This document shows positions 1-8,735 of a DNA stretch of 64,000 bases, in pieces. Under the pieces are notes generated by a model. That model ran no database searches. It was not told the origin of the DNA and worked only from the letters and a program-made list of their open reading frames with translations. This DNA comes from Streptomyces gobiensis. Lineage in GTDB: Bacteria > Actinomycetota > Actinomycetes > Streptomycetales > Streptomycetaceae. The stretch is taken from the NCBI RefSeq assembly GCF_021216675.1, contig NZ_CP086120.1, forward strand, positions 3,904,501 through 3,968,500. The letters run 5' to 3'. Position numbers and translations under genes: made by a program. Position 1 is the stretch's first letter, and each line of letters starts with the position of its first letter.

Positions 1-97
1 ACTGGACAGCTGTGAGCGGTCGCGGGGGGCCTGGCAGATGACACAGGACCAAAAGCAGGTTAAAAATGCTTATCCGGAGCTAACGGGCGAGGTGGCT

Positions 98-895
98 ATG
101 GTAGGGACTCCACTGGACACCACCAGAGCCAACAGGGGAGGTGCGGCTTCGACCAGTGACCGAGGGGTGCTCAGGCGCTTCCGCCGGTCTTTCGTCAAGC
201 CAACATCCGTGACCTACACCGCTGACCGCAGCCATGCCACCGACACCGCGTCCTCCGCGGCCCCGTCAGTTCCGACGGCGACCGCGACCTTCTCCACCGA
301 TGCGGACAGTAAGGCGTGGACCCCTCCTTCCTGGGAGGAGATCGTCAGCACGCACAGCTCACGGGTGTACCGCCTCGCGTATCGACTGACCGGAAACCAG
401 CACGACGCCGAGGATCTCACTCAGGAGGTCTTCGTCCGGGTCTTCCGTTCGCTGTCCACCTACACCCCCGGCACCTTCGAGGGGTGGCTGCACCGCATCA
501 CCACCAATCTCTTCCTGGACATGGTGCGGCGTAAGCAGCGGATCCGTTTTGACGCGCTCGGGGATGACGCCGCCGAGCGGCTGCCGAGCCGTGAGCCCTC
601 ACCACAGCAGCACTTCAACGACACCCACTTCGACGCCGATGTGCAGCAGGCGCTGGACACCCTCGCGCCGGAGTTCCGGGCCGCGGTGGTGCTCTGTGAC
701 ATCGAGGGGCTGTCCTATGAGGAGATCGCCGCGACGCTCGGCGTGAAGCTCGGCACGGTCCGCAGCCGTATCCACCGTGGCCGTTCCCATCTGCGTAAGG
801 CGCTTCAACATCGCTCGCCCGAGCACCGCGCTGAGCAGCGCGCGCTGGCGGCGGTGGCGGCCGGGGCGGGGGCGGGAGAGGGCGGTACCGAGTGA
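98..895 (+). CDS. sigE: ECF RNA polymerase sigma factor, SigE-like (265 aa)
   Basis: Extracytoplasmic-function sigma factor that directs RNA polymerase to envelope-stress promoters. Sigma region 2 starts near residue 78 ([20 protein letters not shown]) and region 4 lies near residues 184-235, with the helix-turn-helix [20 protein letters not shown] chose the ATG at 98 because GAGG lies 5 bases upstream; an in-frame ATG at 38 would add 20 residues and cannot be excluded. The stop overlaps the next start (GTGA), so the anti-sigma gene is translationally coupled. The order sigma, anti-sigma, HtrA, TatB matches the M. tuberculosis sigE locus; the S. coelicolor gene historically called sigE is a different sigma factor. 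The upstream promoter lies outside the window. Confidence 0.9.
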   Translation: MVGTPLDTTRANRGGAASTSDRGVLRRFRRSFVKPTSVTYTADRSHATDTASSAAPSVPTATATFSTDADSKAWTPPSWEEIVSTHSSRVYRLAYRLTGNQHDAEDLTQEVFVRVFRSLSTYTPGTFEGWLHRITTNLFLDMVRRKQRIRFDALGDDAAERLPSREPSPQQHFNDTHFDADVQQALDTLAPEFRAAVVLCDIEGLSYEEIAATLGVKLGTVRSRIHRGRSHLRKALQHRSPEHRAEQRALAAVAAGAGAGEGGTE

Positions 896-1710
896 GTGCC
901 ACAGCCGAGCAGCATCTGGGTGACCGTCTCGCGGCACTGATCGACGGTGAGCTGGGCCATGAGTCCCGGGAGCGCGTCCTCGCCCATCTGGCGACCTGCC
1001 ACAACTGCAAGGCGGAGGCGGACGCCCAGCGCAGGGTCAAGAGCGTCTTCGCCGATACGGCGCCGCCCGGGCCGTCCGATGGACTGCTCGCCCGGCTTCA
1101 GATGCTGCCAGCGGGCGGTGATGACCGCACCAGCGCTGACCCCGCCGGACCGGAAGGTCCGGCGGGGTCCGGCTGGGGCTTCTCGTATCTGCCGTCCGGC
1201 AGCGTGCTCGCGCCACAGCGTGGCTTCCGTATCCATGAGGCGGACCGTGCGGCGGCCGCCCGGCGGGCCAGCCGCCGGTTCGCCTTCGCCGCGGCGGGCG
1301 CGTTCTCACTGGCTGCCGTCGCCATCGGCGGCGCGCTGAACACCTCGTCCTCCGGTGGCTCCTCGGTCTCCGCGGCCGGCGGGCCGAGCGCCAGTCCGCT
1401 GCGTACGGCGGCCACGGGCGTGGACCACCGCACCGAGCGCCGTGGCTCCGGGGGGCTCACCGCCCAGGGAGAGCGTGCCGTTCAGCCGCCGCTGACACCC
1501 ACGGGAAACGGCGCGGCCATAGCGCCGACTGGCGGTCACTACCTCCCGCTGCTCGGCTCCGCCGCCATGCTGCACCCGCCTCTCATACGGTCCGCCTACC
1601 CGGCCGAGCGTGGGATGCGGCTGACCCCGGCCCCGGTCTACACCCGGCCGCCGCAGACGCCGGAACCGACTCCGGCAGCCACCCCCATGGGGTCCACACC
1701 GAACCGCTGA
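892..1710 (+). CDS. Membrane-anchored zinc anti-sigma factor (RseA-like, 272 aa)
   Basis: Cognate inhibitor of the upstream sigma factor. The N-terminal cytoplasmic zinc anti-sigma domain carries H32-x3-C36-x2-C39 (HLATCHNC), the ZAS signature. A hydrophobic segment near residues 130-150 ([20 protein letters not shown]) is a likely single membrane span, followed by a Pro/Thr-rich, poorly conserved extracellular tail. The GTG start overlaps the sigma-factor stop by four bases, which should keep the pair stoichiometric. Release presumably follows redox change at the Cys pair or proteolysis. The HtrA-type protease encoded next is a natural candidate in that pathway, but this is inference from position. 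Confidence 0.88.
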   Translation: MSATAEQHLGDRLAALIDGELGHESRERVLAHLATCHNCKAEADAQRRVKSVFADTAPPGPSDGLLARLQMLPAGGDDRTSADPAGPEGPAGSGWGFSYLPSGSVLAPQRGFRIHEADRAAAARRASRRFAFAAAGAFSLAAVAIGGALNTSSSGGSSVSAAGGPSASPLRTAATGVDHRTERRGSGGLTAQGERAVQPPLTPTGNGAAIAPTGGHYLPLLGSAAMLHPPLIRSAYPAERGMRLTPAPVYTRPPQTPEPTPAATPMGSTPNR

Positions 1711-1794
1711 CCTCCCGGCCCCCTGCGCGCCGCGCCGCTCACCTGGTTGAATCTGTGCGGCGGTGCGGGCACGCGGGCGAAGCATGGGGAGAGC

Positions 1795-3333
1795 ATGGAC
1801 AAGGCGAAGGCCACGGGGATGAAGCCGAAGTGGTGGAGCCGCCCACATCGGCCGGCTGACGCGGAGCCGGAGCAGCCGGCGACGGAGGACCCCGGCCGTG
1901 ACGACCAACCGTCGCCGAAGCCCCTCCACGGCGAGGACCCGTACGGCACTCCGCCGTACGGCGGCCCGGGCCCCTGGGCGCCGGCGCCACCGGTGCAGCA
2001 TCCGCACGCCACGCCGCCGCGGGGCGTACAGCTCCCGCCCTCGCTTCCGTCCGGGGCGCCACAGTCCTCGACGCCCGCGCACGGCACCCCCCTGCCCGCT
2101 CCCGGGCAGCAGTCCGTACCACCCGCGCAGCCGCCGTCGTGGCAGCGGTACGACCCCTGGGCCGCCCCGCCGGAGCCCGGATCCCAGCACACGCTGCCGG
2201 GCGGGGAGAACGGTGCGGGGCGCCGGGGGCGCCGCCAGGGCATCATCGCTGGGGCGATCGCGCTGGCCCTGGTCGCGGGCGTGGCCGGTGGCGTGGTGGG
2301 CGCGTACCTCGAGCGCACCGGCGGCCTGGGCGCGGTGACCCTGCCCCAGGCACCCGCCGAGGACGCGAAGCGGACCAGCGACAGCGTCGCCGGTATCGCC
2401 GCCGCGACCCTGCCCGGTGTGGTCACGCTGCATGTGCGGGGAGGGGGAGAGCAGGGCACCGGCACCGGCTTTGTGCTGGACCAGCGGGGGCACATCCTCA
2501 CCAATCACCATGTGGTGGGCCCGGAGAGCGCGGACGGCCGGATACAGGTCACGTTCAGCGGTGGTGAGACCGCGACCGCCCGGGTCATCGGCGGGGACAG
2601 CGGCTATGACCTCGCGGTGGTGAAGGTGGACGGTATCGCCGGGCTGAAGCCGCTGCCGCTGGGGAATTCCGACTCGGTACGGGTCGGCGACCCGGTCGTG
2701 GCGATCGGCGCCCCCTTCGATCTGGCCGGAACGGTGACCTCCGGAATCATCAGCGCGAAGGAGCGCCCCATCACCGCGGGCGGCCAGCGGGACGGCAGCG
2801 ACATCAGCTATGTGAACGCCCTGCAGACCGACGCCCCGATCAACCCGGGGAACTCCGGTGGCCCCTTGGTGGACGCCAAGGGCCGGGTGATCGGGATCAA
2901 CAGCGCCATCCGGGCCGCCACTAGCGGCTCCGGCGTGCCCGGTGACCGGCCGGGCGGCTCCATCGGACTCGGCTTCGCCATCCCGATCAACCAGGGCAAG
3001 CGGGTGGCGGAAGAACTGATCAACACCGGCAGGGCGACCCACCCGGTGATCGGTGTCAGCCTCGATATGTCCTACACGGGCGATGGTGCCCGGGTCGGCA
3101 CCCCGGACGGTGTGGACGGCCCGGCGGTGGTTCCCGGCGGCCCCGGCGACAAGGCGGGGATTGAGGAAGGCGACATCATCACCGCGGTCGACGGAGTCCG
3201 GGTGCGGGGCGGCGAGGAGCTGATTGTCAGAATCCGCAGCCACCGGCCCGGCGACCAGCTGGAGCTGACAGTTGAACGGAGCGGCGAGGAGCAATCCATC
3301 GAGGTGACTTTGGGCACGGCGAGTGATGAATGA
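1795..3333 (+). CDS. htrA: HtrA/DegP-type membrane serine protease with PDZ domain (512 aa)
   Basis: Envelope quality-control protease. About 145 Pro-rich cytoplasmic residues precede one membrane span (GIIAGAIALALVAGVAGGVV, around residue 150). The trypsin-like domain carries His239 (TNHHVV), Asp272 (GYDLAVVKVD) and Ser354 (NPGNSGGPL). A PDZ domain occupies the last 100 or so residues (GDKAGIEEGDIITAVDGVRV). I prefer the ATG at 1795, preceded by GGGGAGAG, over the TTG at 1747. The gene follows the anti-sigma gene after 84 bases and is probably part of the same stress regulon, as in the mycobacterial sigE-rseA-htrA-tatB cluster. Catalytic residues are intact, so the enzyme should be active. 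Confidence 0.92.
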   Translation: MDKAKATGMKPKWWSRPHRPADAEPEQPATEDPGRDDQPSPKPLHGEDPYGTPPYGGPGPWAPAPPVQHPHATPPRGVQLPPSLPSGAPQSSTPAHGTPLPAPGQQSVPPAQPPSWQRYDPWAAPPEPGSQHTLPGGENGAGRRGRRQGIIAGAIALALVAGVAGGVVGAYLERTGGLGAVTLPQAPAEDAKRTSDSVAGIAAATLPGVVTLHVRGGGEQGTGTGFVLDQRGHILTNHHVVGPESADGRIQVTFSGGETATARVIGGDSGYDLAVVKVDGIAGLKPLPLGNSDSVRVGDPVVAIGAPFDLAGTVTSGIISAKERPITAGGQRDGSDISYVNALQTDAPINPGNSGGPLVDAKGRVIGINSAIRAATSGSGVPGDRPGGSIGLGFAIPINQGKRVAEELINTGRATHPVIGVSLDMSYTGDGARVGTPDGVDGPAVVPGGPGDKAGIEEGDIITAVDGVRVRGGEELIVRIRSHRPGDQLELTVERSGEEQSIEVTLGTASDE

Positions 3334-3448
3334 CCGCACTTGATGAGGGTTATTCAGCTGGGCGACTCCCGCCCGTGGGTGAGGTGCGGGTACCGTGAGT
3401 TCCGGACTCTGGCTGATTGGGTCACAGACGTACTGAGGGAGCGGCAAG

Positions 3449-3898
3449 GTGTTCTTGGATATAGGACCCCTCGAGCTGGCTGTGCTCATCATTCTTGCTG
3501 TGCTCATCTTCGGGCCCGAGAAGCTGCCCAAGATGATCCAGGATGTCGCCTCGTTCATCCGCAAGGTCAAGAACTTCTCGGACAGCGCCCGGGATGACAT
3601 CCGTTCGGAATTGGGCCCGGAGTTCAAGGACTTCGAGTTCGAGGATCTGCACCCGAAGAAGTTCGCGCAGAAGCACCTCCTCGACAATGACGAGCTGGGA
3701 CTCAAGGAGATACGTAACGGCTTCGATGTCCGCAAGGAGCTGGCTGAGGTCACGGACGCGGTGAACATCCGGGAGACGGGCTCGGCGCCGGAGCCCGGTG
3801 GTGCCCCCGGGGGGCCATCTGGCGGTACGCCCGACCTGCGCAAGAGGGACGCACCGGCCAGAACCGAGCTCCCGCCTTTTGACTCGGATGCCACCTGA
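3449..3898 (+). CDS. tatB: Sec-independent translocase subunit TatB (149 aa)
   Basis: Component of the twin-arginine translocase, which exports folded proteins across the plasma membrane. The N-terminal transmembrane helix (LELAVLIILAVLIFGPEKLP) carries the FGPxKLP hinge of the TatA/B family, followed by an amphipathic helix (MIQDVASFIRKVKNF) and a polar C-terminal tail. The 149-residue length and long tail favour TatB over TatA. The GTG start has GGGAG about ten bases upstream. The 115-base gap from htrA could hold its own promoter. The position after a sigma/anti-sigma/HtrA cluster is conserved in actinobacteria. No tatA or tatC gene lies in the window. Confidence 0.92.
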   Translation: MFLDIGPLELAVLIILAVLIFGPEKLPKMIQDVASFIRKVKNFSDSARDDIRSELGPEFKDFEFEDLHPKKFAQKHLLDNDELGLKEIRNGFDVRKELAEVTDAVNIRETGSAPEPGGAPGGPSGGTPDLRKRDAPARTELPPFDSDAT

Positions 3899-3985
3899 CG
3901 CCCACTGGTACGCCCCCTCGGCACGCCCCGTGACCCCGCCCGATCTTCCGGCATGCCCAACACGAGCGGTCCGGGTAGCTATCCT

Positions 3986-4040
3986 CCCTGTGTCCGGGGT
4001 CGGGCCGTCCGAAGGGGGGCAGGCCGCCCACGACACAGGG
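3986..4040. repeat. 9-bp inverted repeat in leader of next gene
   Basis: CCCTGTGTC at 3986-3994 and its exact complement GACACAGGG at 4032-4040 bracket 37 bases just ahead of the ribosome binding site of the 4062 gene. It could be a leader hairpin or an operator; nothing else distinguishes these. Confidence 0.4.
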
Positions 4041-4061
4041 CAATGAGGAGGCTTCGCGCAT

Positions 4062-4709
4062 ATGGAGACGACGAGTCGGGCAGCGGCGCAGGAATGCGTT
4101 CAGGTCCCGCGCGCTCCACGCCGCGCGGTAGACGGCTATCTGATGGCCGGCTTTCCGTGGTACGGCCTGGATGAGGCTTTCACCGGGCCACGCTGGCTCA
4201 TGCAGGTTGGATCGGCAGCGGACGGGACCGTGGAGCACGGCTCCACGGGGCATGGCGAGGAGCCCTCGCTCCGGGTGGAAACCAGCCCGGACAACCAGCG
4301 CTTCGCGGTGGTCGTGACGGTCGCCAGCCGCCCCGTGCGGCGCAGTGCGGACGGCACCGGGGTCCTGGAGGCGACATCCGTCTCCTCGGCGGCCTGGCTG
4401 GCCGGTTCGGGGCTGCTGTCCTGCACCTGGCCCACGCAGATGGACCGTGGGCTGCGGCAGGACTGGCTGGACCAGCAGACCGCGCTCGCCTGGGACCTCG
4501 CGGACAGTCTGGGCGGCGATGCCTGGAACACGCTGTCGCTGCCGGTGGATGGGGCGCCGACTGACTTCCACTACCGGGAGTCGGAGTACGGATGGGTGCT
4601 TGCCGGGTCTGCGGGGGAAGGGGTGCATCTTGGGGCGTACGGGCGTGGGATGAGCGCGTACGGTCTGGGGTTCTCGGTGATCAAGGACATCACCGAGTAC
4701 GAACACTGA
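4062..4709 (+). CDS. Conserved hypothetical protein (215 aa)
   Basis: I do not recognise a family with a known function. The protein is soluble, has no signal peptide or membrane span, and is rich in Trp and Gly. It has an apparently structured core (PWYGLDEAFTGPRWLMQVG near residue 31; SEYGWVLAGSAGEGVHLGAYGRGM near 170). The start ATG is well supported by GAGGAGG about ten bases upstream. It is a stand-alone gene between tatB and a convergent mrp gene. Its stop codon is followed 56 bases later by the first copy of the long intergenic repeat, which may form its 3' end. Confidence 0.75.
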   Translation: METTSRAAAQECVQVPRAPRRAVDGYLMAGFPWYGLDEAFTGPRWLMQVGSAADGTVEHGSTGHGEEPSLRVETSPDNQRFAVVVTVASRPVRRSADGTGVLEATSVSSAAWLAGSGLLSCTWPTQMDRGLRQDWLDQQTALAWDLADSLGGDAWNTLSLPVDGAPTDFHYRESEYGWVLAGSAGEGVHLGAYGRGMSAYGLGFSVIKDITEYEH

Positions 4710-4765
4710 GCGGGGCACCCCCGGCACGTTGTCTTGACGGCTGAGCACCATTGCCGGGTGCCGGT

Positions 4766-4985
4766 GGGGCTTCCCCGATCCCGCCCCTTCCCGAAACTGG
4801 GGGCTCCGCCCCCAGACCCCCACAGCGTTGTGGGCACTCGGTCCGCCCGAGTGTTGTGGGCACTCGCAGCCCCGCGAGGGGCTGTGGGTGGGCACAACCC
4901 GGCCACCGGCCCGCACCGGGCCAACCCCGGGGCTCGGGGCGAAGCCCCGGTTCCGGGAAGGGGCGGGCATCGGGGAAGAGCCCCC
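4766..4985 (+). repeat. Long intergenic repeat element, copy 1 (about 220 bp)
   Basis: This stretch between the convergent 4062 and mrp genes has no gene. Its ends are inverted repeats: CCCGCCCCTTCCCGAAAC near 4780-4797 is mirrored by GTTCCGGGAAGGGGCGGG near 4950-4967, and similarity extends outward through CTTCCCCGAT. Inside are a hairpin GGGGGCTCCGCCCCC, a 46-bp imperfect palindrome (4853-4898) identical in all four copies, and a GGGGCGAAGCCCC hairpin. GTTGTGGGCACTCG is duplicated at 4827 and 4853. The rest of 4710-5030 holds nothing else that I can see. Confidence 0.8.
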
Positions 4986-5030
4986 ACACAGCGGAGCCGG
5001 AAAACCGGTGGAGCCGTGGCTGTCTGCGGG

Positions 5031-6191
5031 TCAGAACTTGTTTCGGGGGGTCAGGCCCAGGGACATGCCCTGCAGGCCACGCTGGCGGCCACCAAGCTTC
5101 CCCGCGACGGCGCGAAGCGCCGCGCCCGCCGGGCACTCGGGGTCGGTCAGCACCACCGGCTTGCCCTCGTCGCTGCCCTCCCGGAGGCGAACGTCAATCG
5201 GGATGGAGCCAAGGAGTGGCACCTGGGCGCCCGTCGTCTGCGTCAGGCCGTCGGCAACCCGCTGGCCGCCCCCCGTGCCGAAGACGTCGACCATCTCATC
5301 GCAGTGCGGGCACGGCAGCCCCGACATGTTCTCCACCACGCCGACGATCTTCTGATGGGTCTGCACCGCGATGGAACCGGCCCGCTCGGCGACCTCCGCA
5401 GCGGCCTGCTGCGGGGTGGTGACCACCAGAATCTCGGCGTTGGGCACCAGCTGGGCCACCGAGATGGCGATATCGCCGGTACCGGGCGGCAGGTCGAGCA
5501 GCAGCACATCCAGGTCGCCCCAGTAGACATCGGCCAGGAACTGCTGCAGCGCACGGTGCAGCATCGGGCCGCGCCAGACCACCGGTGCGTTGCCCGGTGT
5601 GAACATACCGATCGAGATGACCTTCACACCGTTCGCCGACGGCGGCATGATCATGTCCTCGACCTGGGTGGGGCGGCGGCCCTCCGTGCCCAGCATCCGG
5701 GGAACGGAGTGGCCGTAGATGTCCGCGTCCACAACGCCGACCTTCAGCCCGTCGGCGGCCATCGCCGCCGCGATATTGACGGTGACGGAGGACTTGCCCA
5801 CCCCGCCCTTGCCGGAGGCCACGCAGTACACCCGGGTCAGCGAGCTCGGCTGGGCGAAGGGCACCTCGCGCTCGGCCTGGCCGCCGCGCAGCGAGGCCGC
5901 CAGCTCGCGCCGCTGCTCATCGCTCATCACATCGAGCTCGACCTGGACACCGGTGACGCCCTCGACACCCTGGACCGCCTCGGTCACCCGGGAGGTGATC
6001 GTCTCGCGCATCGGGCAGCCGGAGACGGTGAGATAGACCGCCACGGCGACCGCGCCGTCCGCCGCGATCTCGACGGATTTGACCATGCCCAGATCGGTGA
6101 TGGGGCGATTGATCTCAGGGTCGTTCACCGTTGCGAGCGCGGCGCGCACCGCTTCCTCAGTGGGAGCGGTGCGGTACGTGTCGGTAGCCAT
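5031..6191 (-). CDS. mrp: Mrp/ApbC-family iron-sulfur carrier ATPase (386 aa)
   Basis: P-loop ATPase that binds and hands on Fe-S clusters to apoproteins in the cytoplasm. An N-terminal DUF59/MIP18 domain (residues 10-90, with Cys59 in SGCP) precedes the deviant Walker A GKGGVGKSS at 127-135. The bridging C294-x2-C297 (LPCPHC) for the intersubunit cluster is present. The start at 6191 (MATDTYRT) is preceded by a run of G; upstream in-frame sequence looks non-coding. The gene converges on the hypothetical gene at 4062 across repeat copy 1 and diverges from the lipoprotein gene at 6349. An mrp gene beside a lipoprotein gene is also seen downstream of sigE in mycobacteria (Rv1229c, lpqX). Confidence 0.93.
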   Translation of the reverse strand: MATDTYRTAPTEEAVRAALATVNDPEINRPITDLGMVKSVEIAADGAVAVAVYLTVSGCPMRETITSRVTEAVQGVEGVTGVQVELDVMSDEQRRELAASLRGGQAEREVPFAQPSSLTRVYCVASGKGGVGKSSVTVNIAAAMAADGLKVGVVDADIYGHSVPRMLGTEGRRPTQVEDMIMPPSANGVKVISIGMFTPGNAPVVWRGPMLHRALQQFLADVYWGDLDVLLLDLPPGTGDIAISVAQLVPNAEILVVTTPQQAAAEVAERAGSIAVQTHQKIVGVVENMSGLPCPHCDEMVDVFGTGGGQRVADGLTQTTGAQVPLLGSIPIDVRLREGSDEGKPVVLTDPECPAGAALRAVAGKLGGRQRGLQGMSLGLTPRNKF

Positions 6192-6348
6192 ACCCCCGAT
6201 GGTACGGCGAGCGGGCGGCTCCCCCGAAGGGGCCCGGAAGCGTTCTCGGTCACTCAGCGGCGCGGGCACCGGGCCACTTCGCCGTGGCGCGCCTGGCCAC
6301 GGGTAAGGTGCCGTTGCCATGCCGCACGCCCTGGGAGGAAGAGCTGAC

Positions 6349-7110
6349 GTGACCGTATTCGCCCGCACCCGGAGTGCGGCTCTTGCGGGGGCGATCTGTG
6401 CGGGCCTGACGGCCGTGCTCGTGGGGTGCGGAGGCGGTGAGGAGGACCCCGACGAGGGCACCAACGGCCTCGGCAAGCTCTCCGCCCCGAAGATCGAGCG
6501 CAAGGCCCGCCAGGCCGCTGAGTCCGCGGACGCGGTACGGCTGTCGGGCAGCGTGGTCAGCAAGGGGCACACCTACCGGCTCGACATGCGGCTCAAGGAC
6601 AACGGCGGGGTGGGTGAGGTCTCCACCAAGGGCGGTTCACGCTTTGAGCTGCTGCGGGTCGACAAGGATCTCTATCTGAAGGCCGACGCTGACTTCTGGG
6701 TCCACCAGGAGCAGGGCGGCAAAGAGCCCTCCAAGAGCGACCGGGAAGCGGCCCGCAAGCTGGAGGGCAAGTATGTGAAGGTCCCGCCCGGTGACCCCGC
6801 GTACAAGCAGCTCAGCGGCTTCACCGAGATGGAGATCCTGCTGGACGGGCTGCTCACCCTGGAGGGCAAGCGGGAGACCGGCGACCGGAACGAGGTCAGC
6901 GGTGTGAAGACCATCCAGATTCAGGCGGGCCAGGGCAGAGGTGGCACGCTGGAGGTCTCGCTGATCGGCACCCCGTATCCGCTGCGGCTGGAGCGCGGTG
7001 GCGGCGCGGGAGCGGTCGAGATGGCCGACTGGAACAAGGAGTTCTCGCTGCGGGCGCCGAACAAGGACCAGATCGTCGACTACGGCAAGCAGATCGCCGC
7101 GTCCGACTAG
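6349..7110 (+). CDS. Secreted lipoprotein, LppX/LprG-like (253 aa)
   Basis: Lipid-anchored extracytoplasmic protein. The signal sequence ends in the lipobox LVGC with the lipidated Cys27. A polar linker then leads to a domain with the pattern SADAVRLSGSV...YRLDMRL...LYLKADADFW, as in actinobacterial LppX/LprAFG-type lipoproteins that bind or move lipids; that function is inferred from family resemblance only. GTG at 6349 has GGAGGA about nine bases upstream and is preferred over ATG 6319. A second lipoprotein of the same general design is encoded at 34649. It diverges from mrp across a 157-base gap that must hold both promoters. Confidence 0.82.
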   Translation: MTVFARTRSAALAGAICAGLTAVLVGCGGGEEDPDEGTNGLGKLSAPKIERKARQAAESADAVRLSGSVVSKGHTYRLDMRLKDNGGVGEVSTKGGSRFELLRVDKDLYLKADADFWVHQEQGGKEPSKSDREAARKLEGKYVKVPPGDPAYKQLSGFTEMEILLDGLLTLEGKRETGDRNEVSGVKTIQIQAGQGRGGTLEVSLIGTPYPLRLERGGGAGAVEMADWNKEFSLRAPNKDQIVDYGKQIAASD

Positions 7111-7125
7111 CGTCCTGGCGTCCGG

Positions 7126-7671
7126 CTAGCGCTTCTTACGGCTCCGGCCCAGCAGCTTCGGCAGCCCCGCCGGGATCGGGCGGCGGGTCGTAGCGCCGGT
7201 CGGCAGCGGTGCCGCGGCCGTCGGCCCGTCCGGCATCGCACCGGGTTCCTGCAGCGGATCGCCCGCGGGCTCCAGCCGCAGCACCCGGCACTCCCGGGCC
7301 CACCGCTCGGTCACCGTCTCGGAGTCCGGGGCGTTCAGCCGCTTGCCCTTGAGCTCAGCGGCCGCCGCCTCCCAGGGCTCGCTGCCCGGCGTCAGCTCCA
7401 CCACCCGGGCGGGCCATACGATCAGCCGTCCGCCCTTGTCCTTGCTCCGCGCGGTGACGGTGGCCGTACCACCGTCGATGAGCCCCAGCGCGGCCAGCGG
7501 CTGCTCCTGCGGGCCCTCCCCGACCAGACACACCGCCCCGTCATGCCATACGTGCCACAGCGCCCGCGCCGGGCCCTCGGGCCCGCGCACCCACACCAGC
7601 GCGGACTTCTTCGCGGACTCCTCGATGAGCGCCCGTGTGAACAGAGGAGGCTTCTCAGCGGCGTCGGTCAT
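7126..7671 (-). CDS. Conserved actinobacterial hypothetical protein, possibly FMN split-barrel fold (181 aa)
   Basis: Soluble protein without signal peptide. The N-terminal half (ALVWVRGPEGPARALWHVWHDGAVCLVGEG...TATVTARSKDKGGRLIVWPARV) alternates short strands as in pyridoxamine-phosphate-oxidase-like split barrels, but I see no clear flavin-binding motif, so this is weak. The C-terminal 50 residues are Pro/Ala-rich and end in a basic tail (LLGRSRKKR). The start at 7671 has a complementary GAGGAG-like stretch nearby. It converges on the lipoprotein gene with only 15 bases between stops and diverges from the EamA transporter gene. Confidence 0.7.
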   Translation of the reverse strand: MTDAAEKPPLFTRALIEESAKKSALVWVRGPEGPARALWHVWHDGAVCLVGEGPQEQPLAALGLIDGGTATVTARSKDKGGRLIVWPARVVELTPGSEPWEAAAAELKGKRLNAPDSETVTERWARECRVLRLEPAGDPLQEPGAMPDGPTAAAPLPTGATTRRPIPAGLPKLLGRSRKKR

Positions 7672-7799
7672 ATGCAGACCCTACCGCGCGGCGCTGTCCC
7701 GGAGACTGGACAGTCAGTACCTCAAGGCCAGTACGCGCCTTACGCTATGGGACCGCAGCTCGACCCTCCCCAGAGCCGTGCCCCATACGAGGAGCGCCT

Positions 7800-8726
7800 G
7801 TGCGTACCGCTGAGCAGCACGCCGCCCTGCCCGTCCCGACGGCGCCGCCCACGCCTCGGGGCACCGGTGTGGACCTCTTCCTGCTCGCGATCGCCATCTC
7901 CGGTATCTCCCTCTCCGCACCGCTGATCGCGGCCACCGCCGCCCCCGCTCTGGCCATCGCCTTCTGGCGCAACGCCATGGCGGTCGGCGCGCTGACTCCC
8001 CTGGCGCTCATACGGCACCGGGGCGAGCTGCGGACCATGAGCCGCCGCACGGTTCTGCTCGCCGGGGCCGCCGGTGCGCTGCTCGCGCTGCACTTCGCGC
8101 TCTGGCTGCCCAGCCTCCATATGACCTCGGTCGCCTCCTCCACGGCGCTGGTGACCACCACCCCGATCTGGACGACGCTCCTGCTGCGCATACGCGGTCA
8201 TCGGCCGCCCGCCATGGTCTGGGCGGGCACGGCGGTCGCCTTCGCCGGTGTCATCCTGCTGACCGGCGTCGACCTCTCCCTCTCACCACGCGCCCTCGCC
8301 GGTGACGCCCTCGCCCTGGCGGGCGGTATGGCGGCGGCCGGCTATGTCCTCATCGGCGCCGAGGTGCGCCGTACGGTGTCCACCACCGCGTACACCTTCC
8401 TCTGCTACACGACGACGGCCGTGCTGCTGCTCATCACCTGCGTAGTCGCCGGAGCAGACCTCGGTGGCTACAGCGGTGCGACCTGGCTCAAGCTCGCGGT
8501 GCTCACCGTCGCCGCCCAGCTGCTGGGCCACTCCCTGCTCAACCGGGTCGTCCGGGGCCTGGGCCCCTCCGTGACCTCTACGGCGATTCTGCTGGAGACC
8601 CCGGGCGCGGCCCTGATCGCGGCGCTCTGGCTGGGCCAGACCCCGCCCGTGGTCGCGTATCCCGCACTGGGCGTGATCCTGCTCGGGCTGCTCCTCGTCA
8701 TCAGAGGCAACCGCGCCGGATCATAG
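7800..8726 (+). CDS. EamA/DMT-family membrane transporter (308 aa)
   Basis: Drug/metabolite-transporter superfamily protein with about ten predicted membrane helices forming two EamA repeats (residues about 20-155 and 165-300). The GTG start is supported by GAGGAG five bases upstream. Substrate cannot be told from sequence; family members export amino acids, purines and other small metabolites. It is followed after nine bases by the SUFU-domain gene, so the two are probably co-transcribed. Confidence 0.85.
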   Translation: MRTAEQHAALPVPTAPPTPRGTGVDLFLLAIAISGISLSAPLIAATAAPALAIAFWRNAMAVGALTPLALIRHRGELRTMSRRTVLLAGAAGALLALHFALWLPSLHMTSVASSTALVTTTPIWTTLLLRIRGHRPPAMVWAGTAVAFAGVILLTGVDLSLSPRALAGDALALAGGMAAAGYVLIGAEVRRTVSTTAYTFLCYTTTAVLLLITCVVAGADLGGYSGATWLKLAVLTVAAQLLGHSLLNRVVRGLGPSVTSTAILLETPGAALIAALWLGQTPPVVAYPALGVILLGLLLVIRGNRAGS

Positions 8727-8735
8727 ACTCATCGC

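Noticed and set aside
1306..3963. 885-codon open frame on the minus strand opposite the anti-sigma, htrA and tatB genes
   Set aside because: It is a GC-rich shadow frame: no conserved domains, low-complexity Arg/Gly/Pro composition, and three well-supported genes lie on the plus strand.
4739..6347. Plus-strand frame covering repeat copy 1 and the mrp region
   Set aside because: It is opposite mrp and begins within the intergenic repeat; similar frames appear in every repeat copy because the DNA is repeated.
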